Source: DATJGS01 sp035494735 (lineage in GTDB: Bacteria > Eisenbacteria > RBG-16-71-46). From it: 64,000 nucleotides of DNA. The stretch covers positions 1 to 64,000 of the forward strand of contig DATJGS010000003.1 of NCBI GenBank assembly GCA_035494735.1. Reading direction: 5' to 3'. Within the stretch, counting starts at the first letter, position 1; each line of letters starts with the position of its first letter. Below, piece after piece: positions 19,515 to 30,162 of the stretch. A program made the translations under genes and the position numbers. The notes beneath the pieces are model-generated. The model had not been told where the DNA came from. It saw only the letters and a program-made list of their open reading frames with translations, and ran no database searches.

Positions 19515-20384
19515 TTGACGGTTCAGCCTTTCCCCACCGCGTCGCCGCGTCGCGCGTTCGCCGCGGCGGCCCAGTCGGCGGCGCTGCTCGCGCTCGTGGT
19601 CGCGATCTACCATCGCACGTTCGGCGAGCTGTGGACGATCTGGACGACGAACGACAACTATTCGCACGGGCCGCTCGTGCCGCTCGCCGCCGTCGTGCTG
19701 GTCTGGCTCAGGCGCCGGCGCCTGGCCGAGGTCGCGCTGCGCCCCGAGCCGCTCGGCCTCGCGCTCGTGGCGCTGGGCTGCGCGATGCAGGTGCTGGGCA
19801 TGCGCATGGACCTGTTCGCGCTCGAGGGCTGGTCGTTGATCGCGCTGGCCTACGGGCTGTCCCTGACGTTCCTCGGCCGGGCCGCGACGCGCCTGCTCGC
19901 GTTCCCGATCGCATACCTGGCGTTCATGCTCACGTTCCCGCCGCTCCTCATGAACCAGATCAGCTACGCGCTCAAGGAGATCACCGTGCGGATCTCGACG
20001 CGCGTCGCCGAGGGGCTCGGCGTGACGTTGCAGCGCAGCGGCATGACGCTGTACCTGGCCAGTGGCGAGCTGCGCATGGAGAATCCGTGCAGCGGCCTGC
20101 GCTCGCTGCTCGCGCTGCTCGCGACGGGCGCGGTGTTCGCGTGGCTGCAGCCGGGCGGGTGGTGGCGGCGCGCGCTGATCCTGCTCTCGGCCGTGCCCAT
20201 CGCCATGGCCGGGAACGCGCTGCGCATCACGCTGCTCATCGTCGTCGCGCACTACGTGGGCGTGAAGGAGGCGGCCGGCACGTTCCACGACGTCACCGGA
20301 TACCTCATCTACGTCGTGGCGCTCGGCGGACTCCTGCTGGTGCGCGCCGTGCTGACGCCGCGCGCCTCGCGGAGCGCCGCGTGA
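19515..20384 (+). CDS. xrtA: Exosortase (XrtA-like transpeptidase)
   Basis: Polytopic membrane transpeptidase of 289 residues that, in known systems, cleaves proteins carrying a C-terminal PEP-CTERM-type tail, probably after they cross the inner membrane. The catalytic triad is visible: Cys192 in NPCSGLRS, Arg237 in GNALRIT and His258 in GTFHDVTGY. The N-terminal signature WTTNDNYSHGPLVPL matches exosortase A. About eight hydrophobic segments are present. The start is taken as TTG 19515 because GGAGG lies upstream at good distance and the conserved N-terminal motif would be lost at the first ATG. It is followed directly by EpsI, and lies next to polysaccharide genes as is usual for XrtA. Confidence 0.92.
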   Translation: MTVQPFPTASPRRAFAAAAQSAALLALVVAIYHRTFGELWTIWTTNDNYSHGPLVPLAAVVLVWLRRRRLAEVALRPEPLGLALVALGCAMQVLGMRMDLFALEGWSLIALAYGLSLTFLGRAATRLLAFPIAYLAFMLTFPPLLMNQISYALKEITVRISTRVAEGLGVTLQRSGMTLYLASGELRMENPCSGLRSLLALLATGAVFAWLQPGGWWRRALILLSAVPIAMAGNALRITLLIVVAHYVGVKEAAGTFHDVTGYLIYVVALGGLLLVRAVLTPRASRSAA

Positions 20385-21028
20385 TCCGCTTTCTCGCCAC
20401 CTTGCTGCTGCTCGCGGCGACCGCGACGTACGTCGCGACCCACCCCCCGGTCGATCTCGCGGCCGGTCACGGAGCGCTGCGCGCCACGCCGGCCCGCTTC
20501 GGGGACTGGAACGGCACCGAGCTGTCGTTCGAGGACGCGGTGGTCGAGGAACTGAAGGCCGACGACATCCTGATCCGGCGCTACGAGCGCGGCTCCGACG
20601 TGACCTGGCTGTGCATCGTGTATCACCAGAACAAGCGCTACGGCGCGCACGACCCGCAACTATGCTATGAATCGCAAGGCTACATCGTCGAGCGACCGGG
20701 ATCGCGCCGCGTGGACGACGGGACGCCCGGCGGAATCGCCGTGAATCGCTTCGTGGCCGATCGCCCGCACGATCAGCGCCTGGTCTACTACTGGTGGACC
20801 ACCGCGGGGCTCACCACCGCCGACAAGAACGCGTTTCGCAGCCGCATGGCCCTGAGTGGGGCCCTGGAAAACCATTCCTGGGGGGCGTTCGTGCGTGTCG
20901 AGGCGTTGATCCGCGACGGGGACGAGGCGGCCGCGGGCCGCTCGCTCGACGACTTCGCGTCGCGCGTGGCGCACGACCTGCCCGCGGTGCTCGCGGCCGC
21001 GGGACGCGCCGGGAAGCCCGGCGCGTGA
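20381..21028 (+). CDS. epsI: EpsI family exosortase-associated protein
   Basis: Protein of 215 residues with an N-terminal membrane anchor or signal (IRFLATLLLLAATATYVA) and the EpsI/DUF3485 domain. The family region with HDPQLCYESQGY is present, and a Tyr-Trp-rich segment (LVYYWWTTAG) follows. In other bacteria EpsI is fused to or encoded next to exosortase and is needed for exopolysaccharide production; its biochemical action is not settled. GTG 20381 overlaps the exosortase stop as GTGA. Confidence 0.9.
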   Translation: MIRFLATLLLLAATATYVATHPPVDLAAGHGALRATPARFGDWNGTELSFEDAVVEELKADDILIRRYERGSDVTWLCIVYHQNKRYGAHDPQLCYESQGYIVERPGSRRVDDGTPGGIAVNRFVADRPHDQRLVYYWWTTAGLTTADKNAFRSRMALSGALENHSWGAFVRVEALIRDGDEAAAGRSLDDFASRVAHDLPAVLAAAGRAGKPGA

Positions 21029-21867
21029 GCCCGTTCGAGCAGCTCGCCGTCGCGTGGCAGGCCCTGCTGCGCGCGCTGCGCGCCATGATCCGGGGCGGCC
21101 TGTGGGTGCCGTTCCTGTGGCTCGGGCTGTGCGAGGCGCTCGTGCTGCTCGCGCTCGTCGGATTCGCGCACCCGGCCGTGTCGTGGTTCATGGCGCCGCT
21201 GCTGCAGCGCCTGGGTGGGGCGGCGGTGCTCCGCTACCCGAACGTGTTCCGCATCCTGCCCGCGCTGTACGCGCGCGCCGACCTGGCGATCGGCGCGGTG
21301 TTCGGCTCGATCGCCGTGGGGGCCGCGACGTGGCTGTTCGCGGAGCACTTCCGCGGCGCGACCACGCCGGCCGGCGAGGGGCTGCGCCGCGGCTTCGGCC
21401 GCGCCGTCGCGCTCGTGCTCGTCAACCTGCCGTTCAACCTGCTGGTCGCGGCGCTCGCGTTCGGGCTCGAAGCCTGGGTCGCGCACCGCGGCAGCGGAGG
21501 ACTCGTGCCGCGCCTCGCGTCCGCGATCATCCTCGGCGGCTCGATCCTGCTCCAGGCCGTGTTCTTCTACGTGAACGCGCTGGTCATGCTGGAGCGCCGT
21601 TCCGTGTGGGGCGCGCTGGCCGGCCTGCCCGAGACGTGGGCGCGCGGCTTCTGGGCGGCGCTGTTGCTCGGCATCGTTCTGGCGCTGCCGCTGCTGCCGC
21701 TCCAATACCTGTCGAATCGCGCGAACGTGATCGTCGAGCGCGGCACGCCCGAGCTGGTGGGCTGGCTGGTGGCGGCCCAGGCCGTCGTGTCGCTCGGGCT
21801 GTGGTTCCTGCTCGCCGGCTCGGCGACGCTCGCGTATCTGAGCCTGGTGCGCGAGGAGGACGCGTGA
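21025..21867 (+). CDS. Polytopic membrane protein of unknown function
   Basis: Not recognised. The 280-residue product has about six hydrophobic segments: near 22-48, 85-105, 130-150, 165-190, 205-230 and 240-265. The amphipathic N-terminal stretch and a conserved-looking FRGATTPAGEGLRRGFG loop resemble a general multi-pass membrane family in outline only. GTG 21025 overlaps the epsI stop and its own stop overlaps the next gene, so it is embedded between exosortase and Prs genes and probably serves that system. Confidence 0.7.
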   Translation: MSPFEQLAVAWQALLRALRAMIRGGLWVPFLWLGLCEALVLLALVGFAHPAVSWFMAPLLQRLGGAAVLRYPNVFRILPALYARADLAIGAVFGSIAVGAATWLFAEHFRGATTPAGEGLRRGFGRAVALVLVNLPFNLLVAALAFGLEAWVAHRGSGGLVPRLASAIILGGSILLQAVFFYVNALVMLERRSVWGALAGLPETWARGFWAALLLGIVLALPLLPLQYLSNRANVIVERGTPELVGWLVAAQAVVSLGLWFLLAGSATLAYLSLVREEDA

Positions 21868-23411
21868 GCGCGCCGCCTCGTTCGACACCCTCGCCGCGCC
21901 ACCGGAAGTCGTGGCCGCTCCGGTTCGCCCCGGCGCTCGCGCTCGCGCTCGCCGTCACGGGTTGCGGCGATCCGGCGCTGTGGGCGCGCTGGGGCGCCGA
22001 TCACGACTTCTGGTACGCGCGCCGCGCGGTGGAGCGGCTGCAGCTCAACCCGCGCCTCGCCACCGACGCCGATTACGCGGCGGCCGGCGCGGCGTTCGCG
22101 CGCATCGTGGCGCGCTATCCGGCGGCACGCTGGGCGCAGGCTTCCGAATCCCCGCTGGCCGTGGACGTCGGGACGGTATCCGGTCGCGCCGCGATCGCCG
22201 TGGCGCGCATCGAGGAGCTGCGCGGCCATGCGGACGCCGCGCTCGCCGATTATGCGCGCGCCGAGGACGACTTCGCGGCGCTCGTCCCCGTCGCCCTCGA
22301 GGCGGCGCTGGCTCGCGCCCGCGCGCTGGAGCGCGCCGATCGCGGCCCGGAATCCATCGCGGCGTGGCAGCGCATCGCCGCGCGCTACCCGCTCGTGGAC
22401 GAGGCGCGGGACGAGGCCATCCTTCCCGTGCTGGACGCGCCGCTCAAGGTCGCGGCCGCGCGCCGCGCGGCGGGCGATGCCGCGGGCGCGGACTCGATCC
22501 TCGGCGCGGCGGAAGTGCGCTTCGACGACGCGCTGACGCGCGCCCGCGGCCACCGCGCGGCGAGCGATCTGTGGGCCCGGCTGTCGCAGATCCGCGCCGC
22601 TCGCGGCCGCTGGGACGCATCGCTCGACGCGTTGCGCTCGGGTCTCGCGGAACCGGCCGCAGCGAAGCTCGCGCCGCGCCTCGTGCTGACCCTGGCCGAG
22701 CGCTCGGTCGAGGCCGGGCGGCCCGATTCGGCGCTCGCCTACGCGCGCTGGGCGGAGAGCGGGTTCGGCGGCGCGGTGCGGCCCGACGCCATCCTGTTCC
22801 TGGCGCAGCTGTGGGAGCGCCGCGGCCAGACCGACTCGGCGCTCGTCGCCTACCAGCGCTTCCTCGATTCCTATTCGCAGGTGCCGCGGGCCAGCGCCAT
22901 GGCGCGGCTGCACCGCGGCATCCTGCTGGAGGCGGCGGGGCAGTGGGAGCAGGCGCGCACCGAATACCGGGCGCTCGCCGCGCAGCAGCCGACCGACCCC
23001 AACGGGCTCGACGCGCTGCTGCGCATCGTCGTGCACCACGCGGCGCGTCACGAGACGGACCTGGCGCGCCTCGAAGGGCAACGCGCGATCGAATCGCTCG
23101 ACCAGATGATCACGAACCAACGCGACGAGACCGTGCAGTTCAACGCCCGCCGCGCGAAGGCCGATGTGTTGCTGGCGATGGGCGACGGCCCGCGCGCCGC
23201 CGACGCGCTGGAAGAGATGTGGCGCCTGTACCCCAACACAGCGGTCGGCATCGGCGCCGCGCTGCGCGCGGCCGACGTCGCGGAAAGGGACTTGCACGAT
23301 CGCGGACGCGCCGTGACGCTCTACCAGCAGATCGAGGGCGGCGCCCGCAGCGCGGACGCGCAGCGCCGCGCGCGCGCCGCCCTCGATCGGCTGGGGGAGG
23401 CCCGGCGATGA
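21864..23411 (+). CDS. Tetratricopeptide-repeat lipoprotein in the exosortase cluster
   Basis: Predicted lipoprotein of 515 residues: a basic N-terminus, a hydrophobic stretch and a lipobox ending at Cys34 (LAVTGC). The rest is almost entirely alpha-helical and Ala-rich, with repeating units of about 35 residues (for example SALVAYQRFLDSYSQVPRAS and AQWEQARTEYRALAA-like segments), consistent with TPR or Sel1-like repeats. The position between EpsI and PrsK is like that of TPR protein PrsT in XrtA clusters, but the length is much shorter than PrsT and I do not claim orthology. Likely a scaffold for polymer synthesis or export at the periplasmic side. Confidence 0.75.
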   Translation: MSAPPRSTPSPRHRKSWPLRFAPALALALAVTGCGDPALWARWGADHDFWYARRAVERLQLNPRLATDADYAAAGAAFARIVARYPAARWAQASESPLAVDVGTVSGRAAIAVARIEELRGHADAALADYARAEDDFAALVPVALEAALARARALERADRGPESIAAWQRIAARYPLVDEARDEAILPVLDAPLKVAAARRAAGDAAGADSILGAAEVRFDDALTRARGHRAASDLWARLSQIRAARGRWDASLDALRSGLAEPAAAKLAPRLVLTLAERSVEAGRPDSALAYARWAESGFGGAVRPDAILFLAQLWERRGQTDSALVAYQRFLDSYSQVPRASAMARLHRGILLEAAGQWEQARTEYRALAAQQPTDPNGLDALLRIVVHHAARHETDLARLEGQRAIESLDQMITNQRDETVQFNARRAKADVLLAMGDGPRAADALEEMWRLYPNTAVGIGAALRAADVAERDLHDRGRAVTLYQQIEGGARSADAQRRARAALDRLGEARR

Positions 23412-25599
23412 TCGGAGGCGTCGTGGGCTTTTCCGCCGCTCCATGGCAGGTGAGCCTGGTGACGGCCAGCGCCCTGCTGGCCGGCATGCTCGGGCTGCTC
23501 GCGCTGCTGCGCCGCGGCCAGTTCCTCACGACGCTCGTCTTCTCGGCCACGTTCCTGGTCATGGCCGCGCTCCAGGTCGGCACCCTGTTCCTGCTGCGCG
23601 CCGATTCGGCGCTCGAGGCGCGCCGCTGGTCGTCGTACATCGCCGGGTGCTCGGCGCTCGCATCGTGGCTGTGGCTGACGCTGAGCGTGGTCCTGGCCCG
23701 TCCCGACCCGTGGGAACAGATCAAGCGCGCCGCCGCGTACCTGACGCTCGCGCTGGCCGGTTGCGTGGCGATGTTCTATGCGACGGGGACGCCGTACGTC
23801 GTGCGCGAGGTGATCGGCCGCTCCGGCGACGCGATGATCGTCCTCGGCACGTTCGGCAAGATCTACCTGATGTACCTGGTGGTGGTCATGATCGCCGTGG
23901 TCATGAACCTGGAGCGCATGCTGCGCACCGCGCCCGCGACCGCGCAGCGCCGGCTGCGCCCGATGTTCGTCGCGTTCCTGATCGGCATCCTGGCCGACCT
24001 TCTCGTGGTCTCGGGCGGGCTCCTGTACGGAGGGCTGCGCGTCGCGTGGCTGGTGGCGAGCGCCGTACCGCTGTTCCTGTCGGGCGCCGTGACCGCCCTC
24101 GCGCTGGCGCGCCGCCGCCTGTCCGACATGAGCGTGCCGGTGGCGCGGCCGGTCATCTACTACTCGTCCGTTTCGCTGACGCTGGCCGGTGGATTCCTGC
24201 TGACGATGGCCGTGCTGTCGAAGCTGCTGCCGATGCTGAACGACGCGTGGCGGCAGATCGTGAGCCTGGCGTTCTACGTCCTCGTCGGTGGCGGCGGCGT
24301 GCTGCTGCTGCTCAGCCCGCGCGCGAACCGCACGATCAAGCGTTTCATCGACCGGAACTTCTACGCGAACCGCTACGACTACCGGCGTGAGTGGGAGCGG
24401 GTGAGCGGCGCGATCACGCCGACGGCGCGCCCCGAGGACCTGTGCCGCCAGATCGAGACGCTGGTGTGCTCGGTGTTCGACGCCGAGCGCATCGCCATCT
24501 ACCTGCTGGACGCGCGCGAAGTGCCGGGAGAGGGCGTGCGCTTTCGCCGCCTGCACGGACCGGCGACGCTGCCCGAGTGGGTGCACGCGTCGAATCCGCT
24601 CGTCGTCCATCTCGAGGCGTCGCGCGCCCCGGCGCGCCTCGACGAGCTCGCGCAGGACCTGGATCTGCTGCCGGTCGTGGTGGAGAACCGCGAACTGATC
24701 CAGGCGCTGAACGCCGCGGTGTGCGCGCCGCTGCGCGTGGGCCCGCTCGCCGTCGGGCTGCTGTGGCTGGCCGAGAAGCGCACGGACGAGGACTACACGC
24801 TCGAGGACGTCGAATTCCTGGGCGCGATGTCGCGCCAGCTGGCCGCCGCGCTGTGGTTCGCGCGCCAGGCCGAGCAGTTGGCCGAGACCCGGCAGCTCGA
24901 ATCGCTGAACCGGCTCTCCACGTTCGTGCTCCACGACATCAAGAACCACGTGTCCGGTCTGTCGCTCGTCGTCGAGAACGCGAAGAAGCATTTCGCGAAT
25001 CCCGAGTTCCAGCGCGACGCGCTGGCCGTCGTCGAGCGCACCGTGGCGAACCTGCGCGAGCTGATGAGCCAGGTCTCCGCCGTGTCGCGCGCGCCCGAGA
25101 TGAAGCCGGAGAGCTGCGTCGTGCGCGGACTGGTGGACGAGGCGGTGCAGGCCGCCGGCCTCGACGCCGGGCGCCTCGACGGCGTGCGCCTGCAGGTCAG
25201 CTGCCGCGGGCCGGCGTCCGTGCAGGTCGACCGGCGACTGGTGCTGCGCCTGCTCGTCAACCTGTTGACGAACGCGCGCGAATCGCTGGGGCCGACCGGC
25301 GGGGCCATCGAGCTGAGCGCCGAGGTCGAGAGCGAGACGGGTCCCGGCGCGCAGCGTCTCGTGCTCGACGTGCGCGACAACGGACGGGGCATGAGCGAGG
25401 AGTTCATCCGCTCGGGGCTGTTCAAGCCGTTCTCGACGACGAAGTCGGGCGGTCTCGGCATCGGACTGACGCAGTGTCGCAGCATCGTCGAGGCGCACGG
25501 CGGCAGCATCGCGGTGCACAGCCGCGAGGGCGTGGGCACGCAGTTCACCATCGTGCTGCCGCTGGTCCAGGCCGTGGAATCGGACGGAGCGGCTCTCGC

Positions 25600-25603
<4 letters not shown>
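23408..25603 (+). CDS. prsK: XrtA/PEP-CTERM system histidine kinase PrsK
   Basis: Membrane sensor kinase of 731 residues. The first 310 residues hold about eight hydrophobic segments, the PrsK-type sensor region. A GAF-like domain follows (about 330-480), ending in LWLAEKRTDEDYTLEDVEFL. The phosphoacceptor is His509 in FVLHDIKNHVSGL. The ATPase domain (about 610-725) has NLLTNARESL, DNGRGMSEEF and GLGIGLTQCRSIVEAHGG. ATG 23408 overlaps the lipoprotein stop; the response regulator follows with an ATGA overlap, so the two form a pair. The signal it reads is unknown. Confidence 0.9.
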
Positions 25604-27012
<1,409 letters not shown>

Positions 27013-27022
27013 AGGCCCTCGC

Positions 27023-27052
27023 TTGACGCTCGACGCCCCGCGCCGATAGCGT
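27023..27052 (+). promoter_or_regulatory. Housekeeping-type promoter for the PEGA-protein gene
   Basis: TTGACG at 27023-27028 and TAGCGT at 27047-27052 are separated by 18 bases, directly after the prsR stop and about 43 bases before the next ATG. The same spacing and nearly the same boxes occur before other genes in this window. Confidence 0.7.
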
Positions 27053-27094
27053 TGGCGCGAAGCCCACCGAGCGTCCCCAACTCAGGATGGCCCC

Positions 27095-27826
27095 ATGAAG
27101 TCCAGAACGCCTTCACTCATCCTCGTCGCCCTGCTCGGCTGGGCCCACGTCGCCGCCGCGCAAAGCGGCGCCGCCGGCGGTTCGCTCACCGTGTTGTCGC
27201 GACCCTCGGGAGCTTCGTTCCGGATCACCGGCGAGCAGGTCGTCGTCGGTCGCACCCCCATGACCCTGGCGCGCGGCCTGACCGGCCGCTACGAGGTGCG
27301 CAGCCTGGAGCCGGGCTACGCCACGTGGCGGCGCGAGGTGCACCTGGACGGCGTGAGCGCCGACACGCTGTGGATGACGCTGCAGCGCAAGGGCGCGGCG
27401 GGCGCCGGGCTGCGCTCGCTGATCGTTCCGGGCTGGGGTCAGTTCTACAGCGGCCGGTCCGGCATGGGCGCGACGTTCCTGGCCGCCGGCGTGGTGACCG
27501 GCGCCGCGTTCGGCCTGACGTCGTGGCGCTATCACGATCGCGTCATGGATTACGATGCGGCGAACGATCGCTATCAGGCGGCGACGACGCAGAGCGCGAT
27601 CGACGCCGCGTTCGCCGCGCGGCAGCGGGCCTCGGACCGCGCCGAGGACGCGTACCAGCAGCGCCAGATCGCGCTGGGCGTGGCCGGCGGCGTGTGGGGG
27701 CTGGCCGTGCTGGATGCGCTGCTGCATTTTCCCAAGGTGTCCGAAGGCGGCGTCAGCCTCGAGTTGGCGCCACCCCAGCCCGGGGCCGGCGCCACGTCGC
27801 TCGCCGCCCTCACGGTGAGGTTCTGA
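27095..27826 (+). CDS. Secreted or membrane PEGA-domain protein
   Basis: Protein of 243 residues with a signal peptide cleaved near residue 22 (HVAAA before QSG). Residues 29-100 form a PEGA domain (GSLTVLSRPSGASFRI ... LEPGYATWRREVHLDG), a beta-sandwich common in surface proteins. A Gly-rich hydrophobic segment (IVPGWGQFYSGRSGMGATFL) follows; it resembles the DUF5683-type membrane region often paired with PEGA. The start ATG 27095 lies downstream of a clear promoter. It overlaps the following lipoprotein gene by one base. Function unknown; location is the cell envelope. Confidence 0.8.
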   Translation: MKSRTPSLILVALLGWAHVAAAQSGAAGGSLTVLSRPSGASFRITGEQVVVGRTPMTLARGLTGRYEVRSLEPGYATWRREVHLDGVSADTLWMTLQRKGAAGAGLRSLIVPGWGQFYSGRSGMGATFLAAGVVTGAAFGLTSWRYHDRVMDYDAANDRYQAATTQSAIDAAFAARQRASDRAEDAYQQRQIALGVAGGVWGLAVLDALLHFPKVSEGGVSLELAPPQPGAGATSLAALTVRF

Positions 27827-29202
27827 TGCCGTTCCTTCGTCGTCTGGCCGCCGCCGTCGCCGTCCTCGCCGCACTGGGCATCCTCGCGAGCGGTTGCTCG
27901 CGCAAACACCTGCTCGATCCGCCGCACGATTCGCCGCGCGATCCGTTGACGCCGGGCGCGCCCCCCGAGCCGGTGAAGCCCGGCGCGGTGACCGTCGAGG
28001 CCGTCGCCGCGAACGCCGTGACGCTGCACTGGACGATGAGCGACTCGACGGGCATCGGCAGCTACCACGTGTTCCTGCTCGGGCCGGGCGATCCCAGCTA
28101 CCGAGTGGTCACGACCACGACGATCCAGCGCGGCACGGTCAGCGGGCTGCAGACCGGGACCACGTATCTGTTCAAAGTGGCGGGCGTGAACACGGCCGGC
28201 CTCGAGGGTCCGCAGTCCGATCCGGTCGGCGCGAAGCCGGTGCTGCTCTCGATCGTGATCAACGGCGATGCGCCGTTCACGAACAACTTGAACGTCTCGG
28301 TGCAGGGCACGGCCTCCGGCTTCAACCAGATCCGTGTCGCGCCGACCACCGACAGCCTGTCGCGCACCACCTATACCAGCCTCGGCGGCGGCACCGTCGG
28401 CTTCACGCTGACGGGTCCGGACGGGCCGAAGACCCTGTACGGCCAGTTCCGCGACTCCAACACGCTGACCGAGTCGGGCGTCGTCTCCGACGACATCACG
28501 CTCGACCGGGTCGCGCAGATCCTGACCGTCTCGCAGAACACCGGAGGCGCGGTCAAGACGGCCGGGCAGGTCATCCACTTCCGCATCCAGGCCGGCGAGA
28601 ACGGCGGATCCGGCACGGTGGACATCGGCACCGCGCGCACCGGCATCCGGCTGTTCAACGACGGCACGAACGGCGATTCGCTCGCCGACGACAACGTGCT
28701 GGCCGTCGACTACGTCGTCGAGCCGACGTTCGACGCGAACAACGCGCAGGTCGTCGGGCACTTCACGGATCGCGCCGGGAACGCGGCGCCGCTCGTGCTC
28801 GCGGCCGGGCTCGTGACGGTCGTGAACGCGCCGCCGCCCGTGACATTGCAGAGCGCGGTCAAGCAGAGCTCGGGGCGCGTGCTGCTGCAGTGGACGACGA
28901 GCAGCGCGAGCGACTTCAACAACTATCGGGTGTGGCACGCCAGCACGTCGCCGGTGGTGAGCGCAGCGAGCCGCTTCCTGGTGACGACGATCTCGACGCG
29001 CAACACGAACACGGTCGTCGATTCGTCGCTGGTCGGGGGCAACAGCTACTTCTTCATGGTCGAGGTCGTCGACAACGCCGGCAACGCGTCGCAGAGCAAC
29101 GAACTGTCGACGACCGCCGAACCCGCGGTCATCGTGACGTCGCCGCGCGCCGTCAAACCGGAGCCGTTGCCGTCGAGCGGCCGGCGGAGCGGCGGCCCGT
29201 AG
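27826..29202 (+). CDS. Lipoprotein with fibronectin type III domains
   Basis: Lipoprotein of 458 residues with lipobox Cys24 (ILASGC). A fibronectin type III domain covers about residues 50-140 (AVTLHWTMSDSTGIGSYHVF ... TYLFKVAGVNTAGLEGP), a second similar one about 345-430 (RVLLQWTTSSASDFNNYRVW ... YFFMVEVVDNAGNASQSN). The middle is beta-rich with an Ig-like appearance (DNVLAVDYVVEPTF). Such proteins are surface or periplasmic and often bind carbohydrate or protein partners. There is no PEP-CTERM-like tail. ATG 27826 overlaps the stop of the PEGA gene, so the two form a small operon. Confidence 0.82.
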   Translation: MPFLRRLAAAVAVLAALGILASGCSRKHLLDPPHDSPRDPLTPGAPPEPVKPGAVTVEAVAANAVTLHWTMSDSTGIGSYHVFLLGPGDPSYRVVTTTTIQRGTVSGLQTGTTYLFKVAGVNTAGLEGPQSDPVGAKPVLLSIVINGDAPFTNNLNVSVQGTASGFNQIRVAPTTDSLSRTTYTSLGGGTVGFTLTGPDGPKTLYGQFRDSNTLTESGVVSDDITLDRVAQILTVSQNTGGAVKTAGQVIHFRIQAGENGGSGTVDIGTARTGIRLFNDGTNGDSLADDNVLAVDYVVEPTFDANNAQVVGHFTDRAGNAAPLVLAAGLVTVVNAPPPVTLQSAVKQSSGRVLLQWTTSSASDFNNYRVWHASTSPVVSAASRFLVTTISTRNTNTVVDSSLVGGNSYFFMVEVVDNAGNASQSNELSTTAEPAVIVTSPRAVKPEPLPSSGRRSGGP

Positions 29203-29231
29203 CGCCGCTGGCGCGGGCTTACCAAAAACAC

Positions 29232-29266
29232 TTCACCCCGCCGGAGTGCACGCTCGGCGGGGTGAA
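29232..29266 (+). terminator. Strong hairpin after the PEGA/lipoprotein operon
   Basis: TTCACCCCGCCG (29232-29243) pairs perfectly with CGGCGGGGTGAA (29255-29266) around an 11-base loop, 29 bases after the stop codon. On the + strand only AAATTA follows, so as a rho-independent terminator it is imperfect. Read on the minus strand it is followed by GTGTTTTTGG. The rest of 29203-29499 holds no other gene or clear promoter that I can see. Confidence 0.55.
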
Positions 29267-29499
29267 ATTATGGGGGGCGTCGCTCTCGGAATCGCGGGCC
29301 GCACGCGAGTGTCTTCGAACTAGCCCCCCAACTCTTGGTTGCAATCTACAGACGCTTCGGAGTGCCACGGGGTTCCGATTATTTCTTCGCGACGAAATCG
29401 ATGGGTCAACGCGCCCCGGATTTCGCCGCCAATGTTTCGAACGCGTCAAGTGAACGATCCGCGCTGAACATCTCTCGAACAGTTGGTGGGGATGCGACG

Positions 29500-30153
29500 T
29501 TGAGCCAAGGTTACTTTCTCGCCATCGCCGGAAACATCGGGGTCGGCAAGACCGAACTCACGAATCGGCTGAGCGCGGAGCTGGGCTGGCTCGCCTACTA
29601 CGAGCCCGTGATCCAGAACCCGTACCTGGATCCGTTCTACGCCGACATGATGCGCTGGAGTTTCCATCTACAGATCTACTTCCTGAGCGAGCGATTCAAG
29701 GCCCAGGCCGAGATCGGCAAGAGCGCGATGCCGTTCATCCAGGACCGCACGATCTACGAGGACGCGGAGATCTTCGCGCGCGTGCTCCACGAGCAGGGCT
29801 CGATGACCACCGTGGACTATGAGAACTACACGGCTCTGTTCCACATCCTGGTCTCGTACCTGAGGAAGCCCGACCTGATCATCTATCTGAAGGCCAGCCC
29901 CAACGTGCTCATGGAGCGCATCGCGCGCCGCGGCCGGCCCAGCGAACAGGGCATCGGCGTGGACTACATCACGCGCCTGAACCGCGCGTACGACGGCTGG
30001 ATGACGCGCGCGCGTGCGGAGCTCGAGGTGCTGGAAATCGACACCGACCAGGTGCCGCTGCAGGGCGAGACCGAGGCGTTCCGCCTGCTCGTCGAGAACC
30101 TGAAGCGCCGCTATCCGCGCCAGTCGGAGCTGGCCCTGGACAGCGGCGCATAG
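29500..30153 (+). CDS. Deoxynucleoside kinase family protein
   Basis: Cytoplasmic salvage kinase of 217 residues (deoxyadenosine/deoxyguanosine kinase type) that phosphorylates deoxynucleosides with ATP. The P-loop GNIGVGKTEL lies near residue 10, the substrate/catalytic motif QDRTIYEDAEIFA near 75, and the arginine-rich lid MERIARRGRPSEQ near 140. The frame is open from 29335, with an ATG at 29401. TTG 29500 is preferred because the family starts a few residues before YFLAIAGN and a GGTGGGG ribosome site lies just upstream. It converges on ileS, with 9 bases between stops and no separate terminator seen. Confidence 0.88.
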   Translation: MSQGYFLAIAGNIGVGKTELTNRLSAELGWLAYYEPVIQNPYLDPFYADMMRWSFHLQIYFLSERFKAQAEIGKSAMPFIQDRTIYEDAEIFARVLHEQGSMTTVDYENYTALFHILVSYLRKPDLIIYLKASPNVLMERIARRGRPSEQGIGVDYITRLNRAYDGWMTRARAELEVLEIDTDQVPLQGETEAFRLLVENLKRRYPRQSELALDSGA

Positions 30154-30162
30154 CGCTCCCCG

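Noticed and set aside
29100..29202. Possible exosortase substrate tail on the fibronectin-type lipoprotein
   Set aside because: The C-terminus has no membrane segment and the protein has a lipobox; it does not fit a sorting tail.
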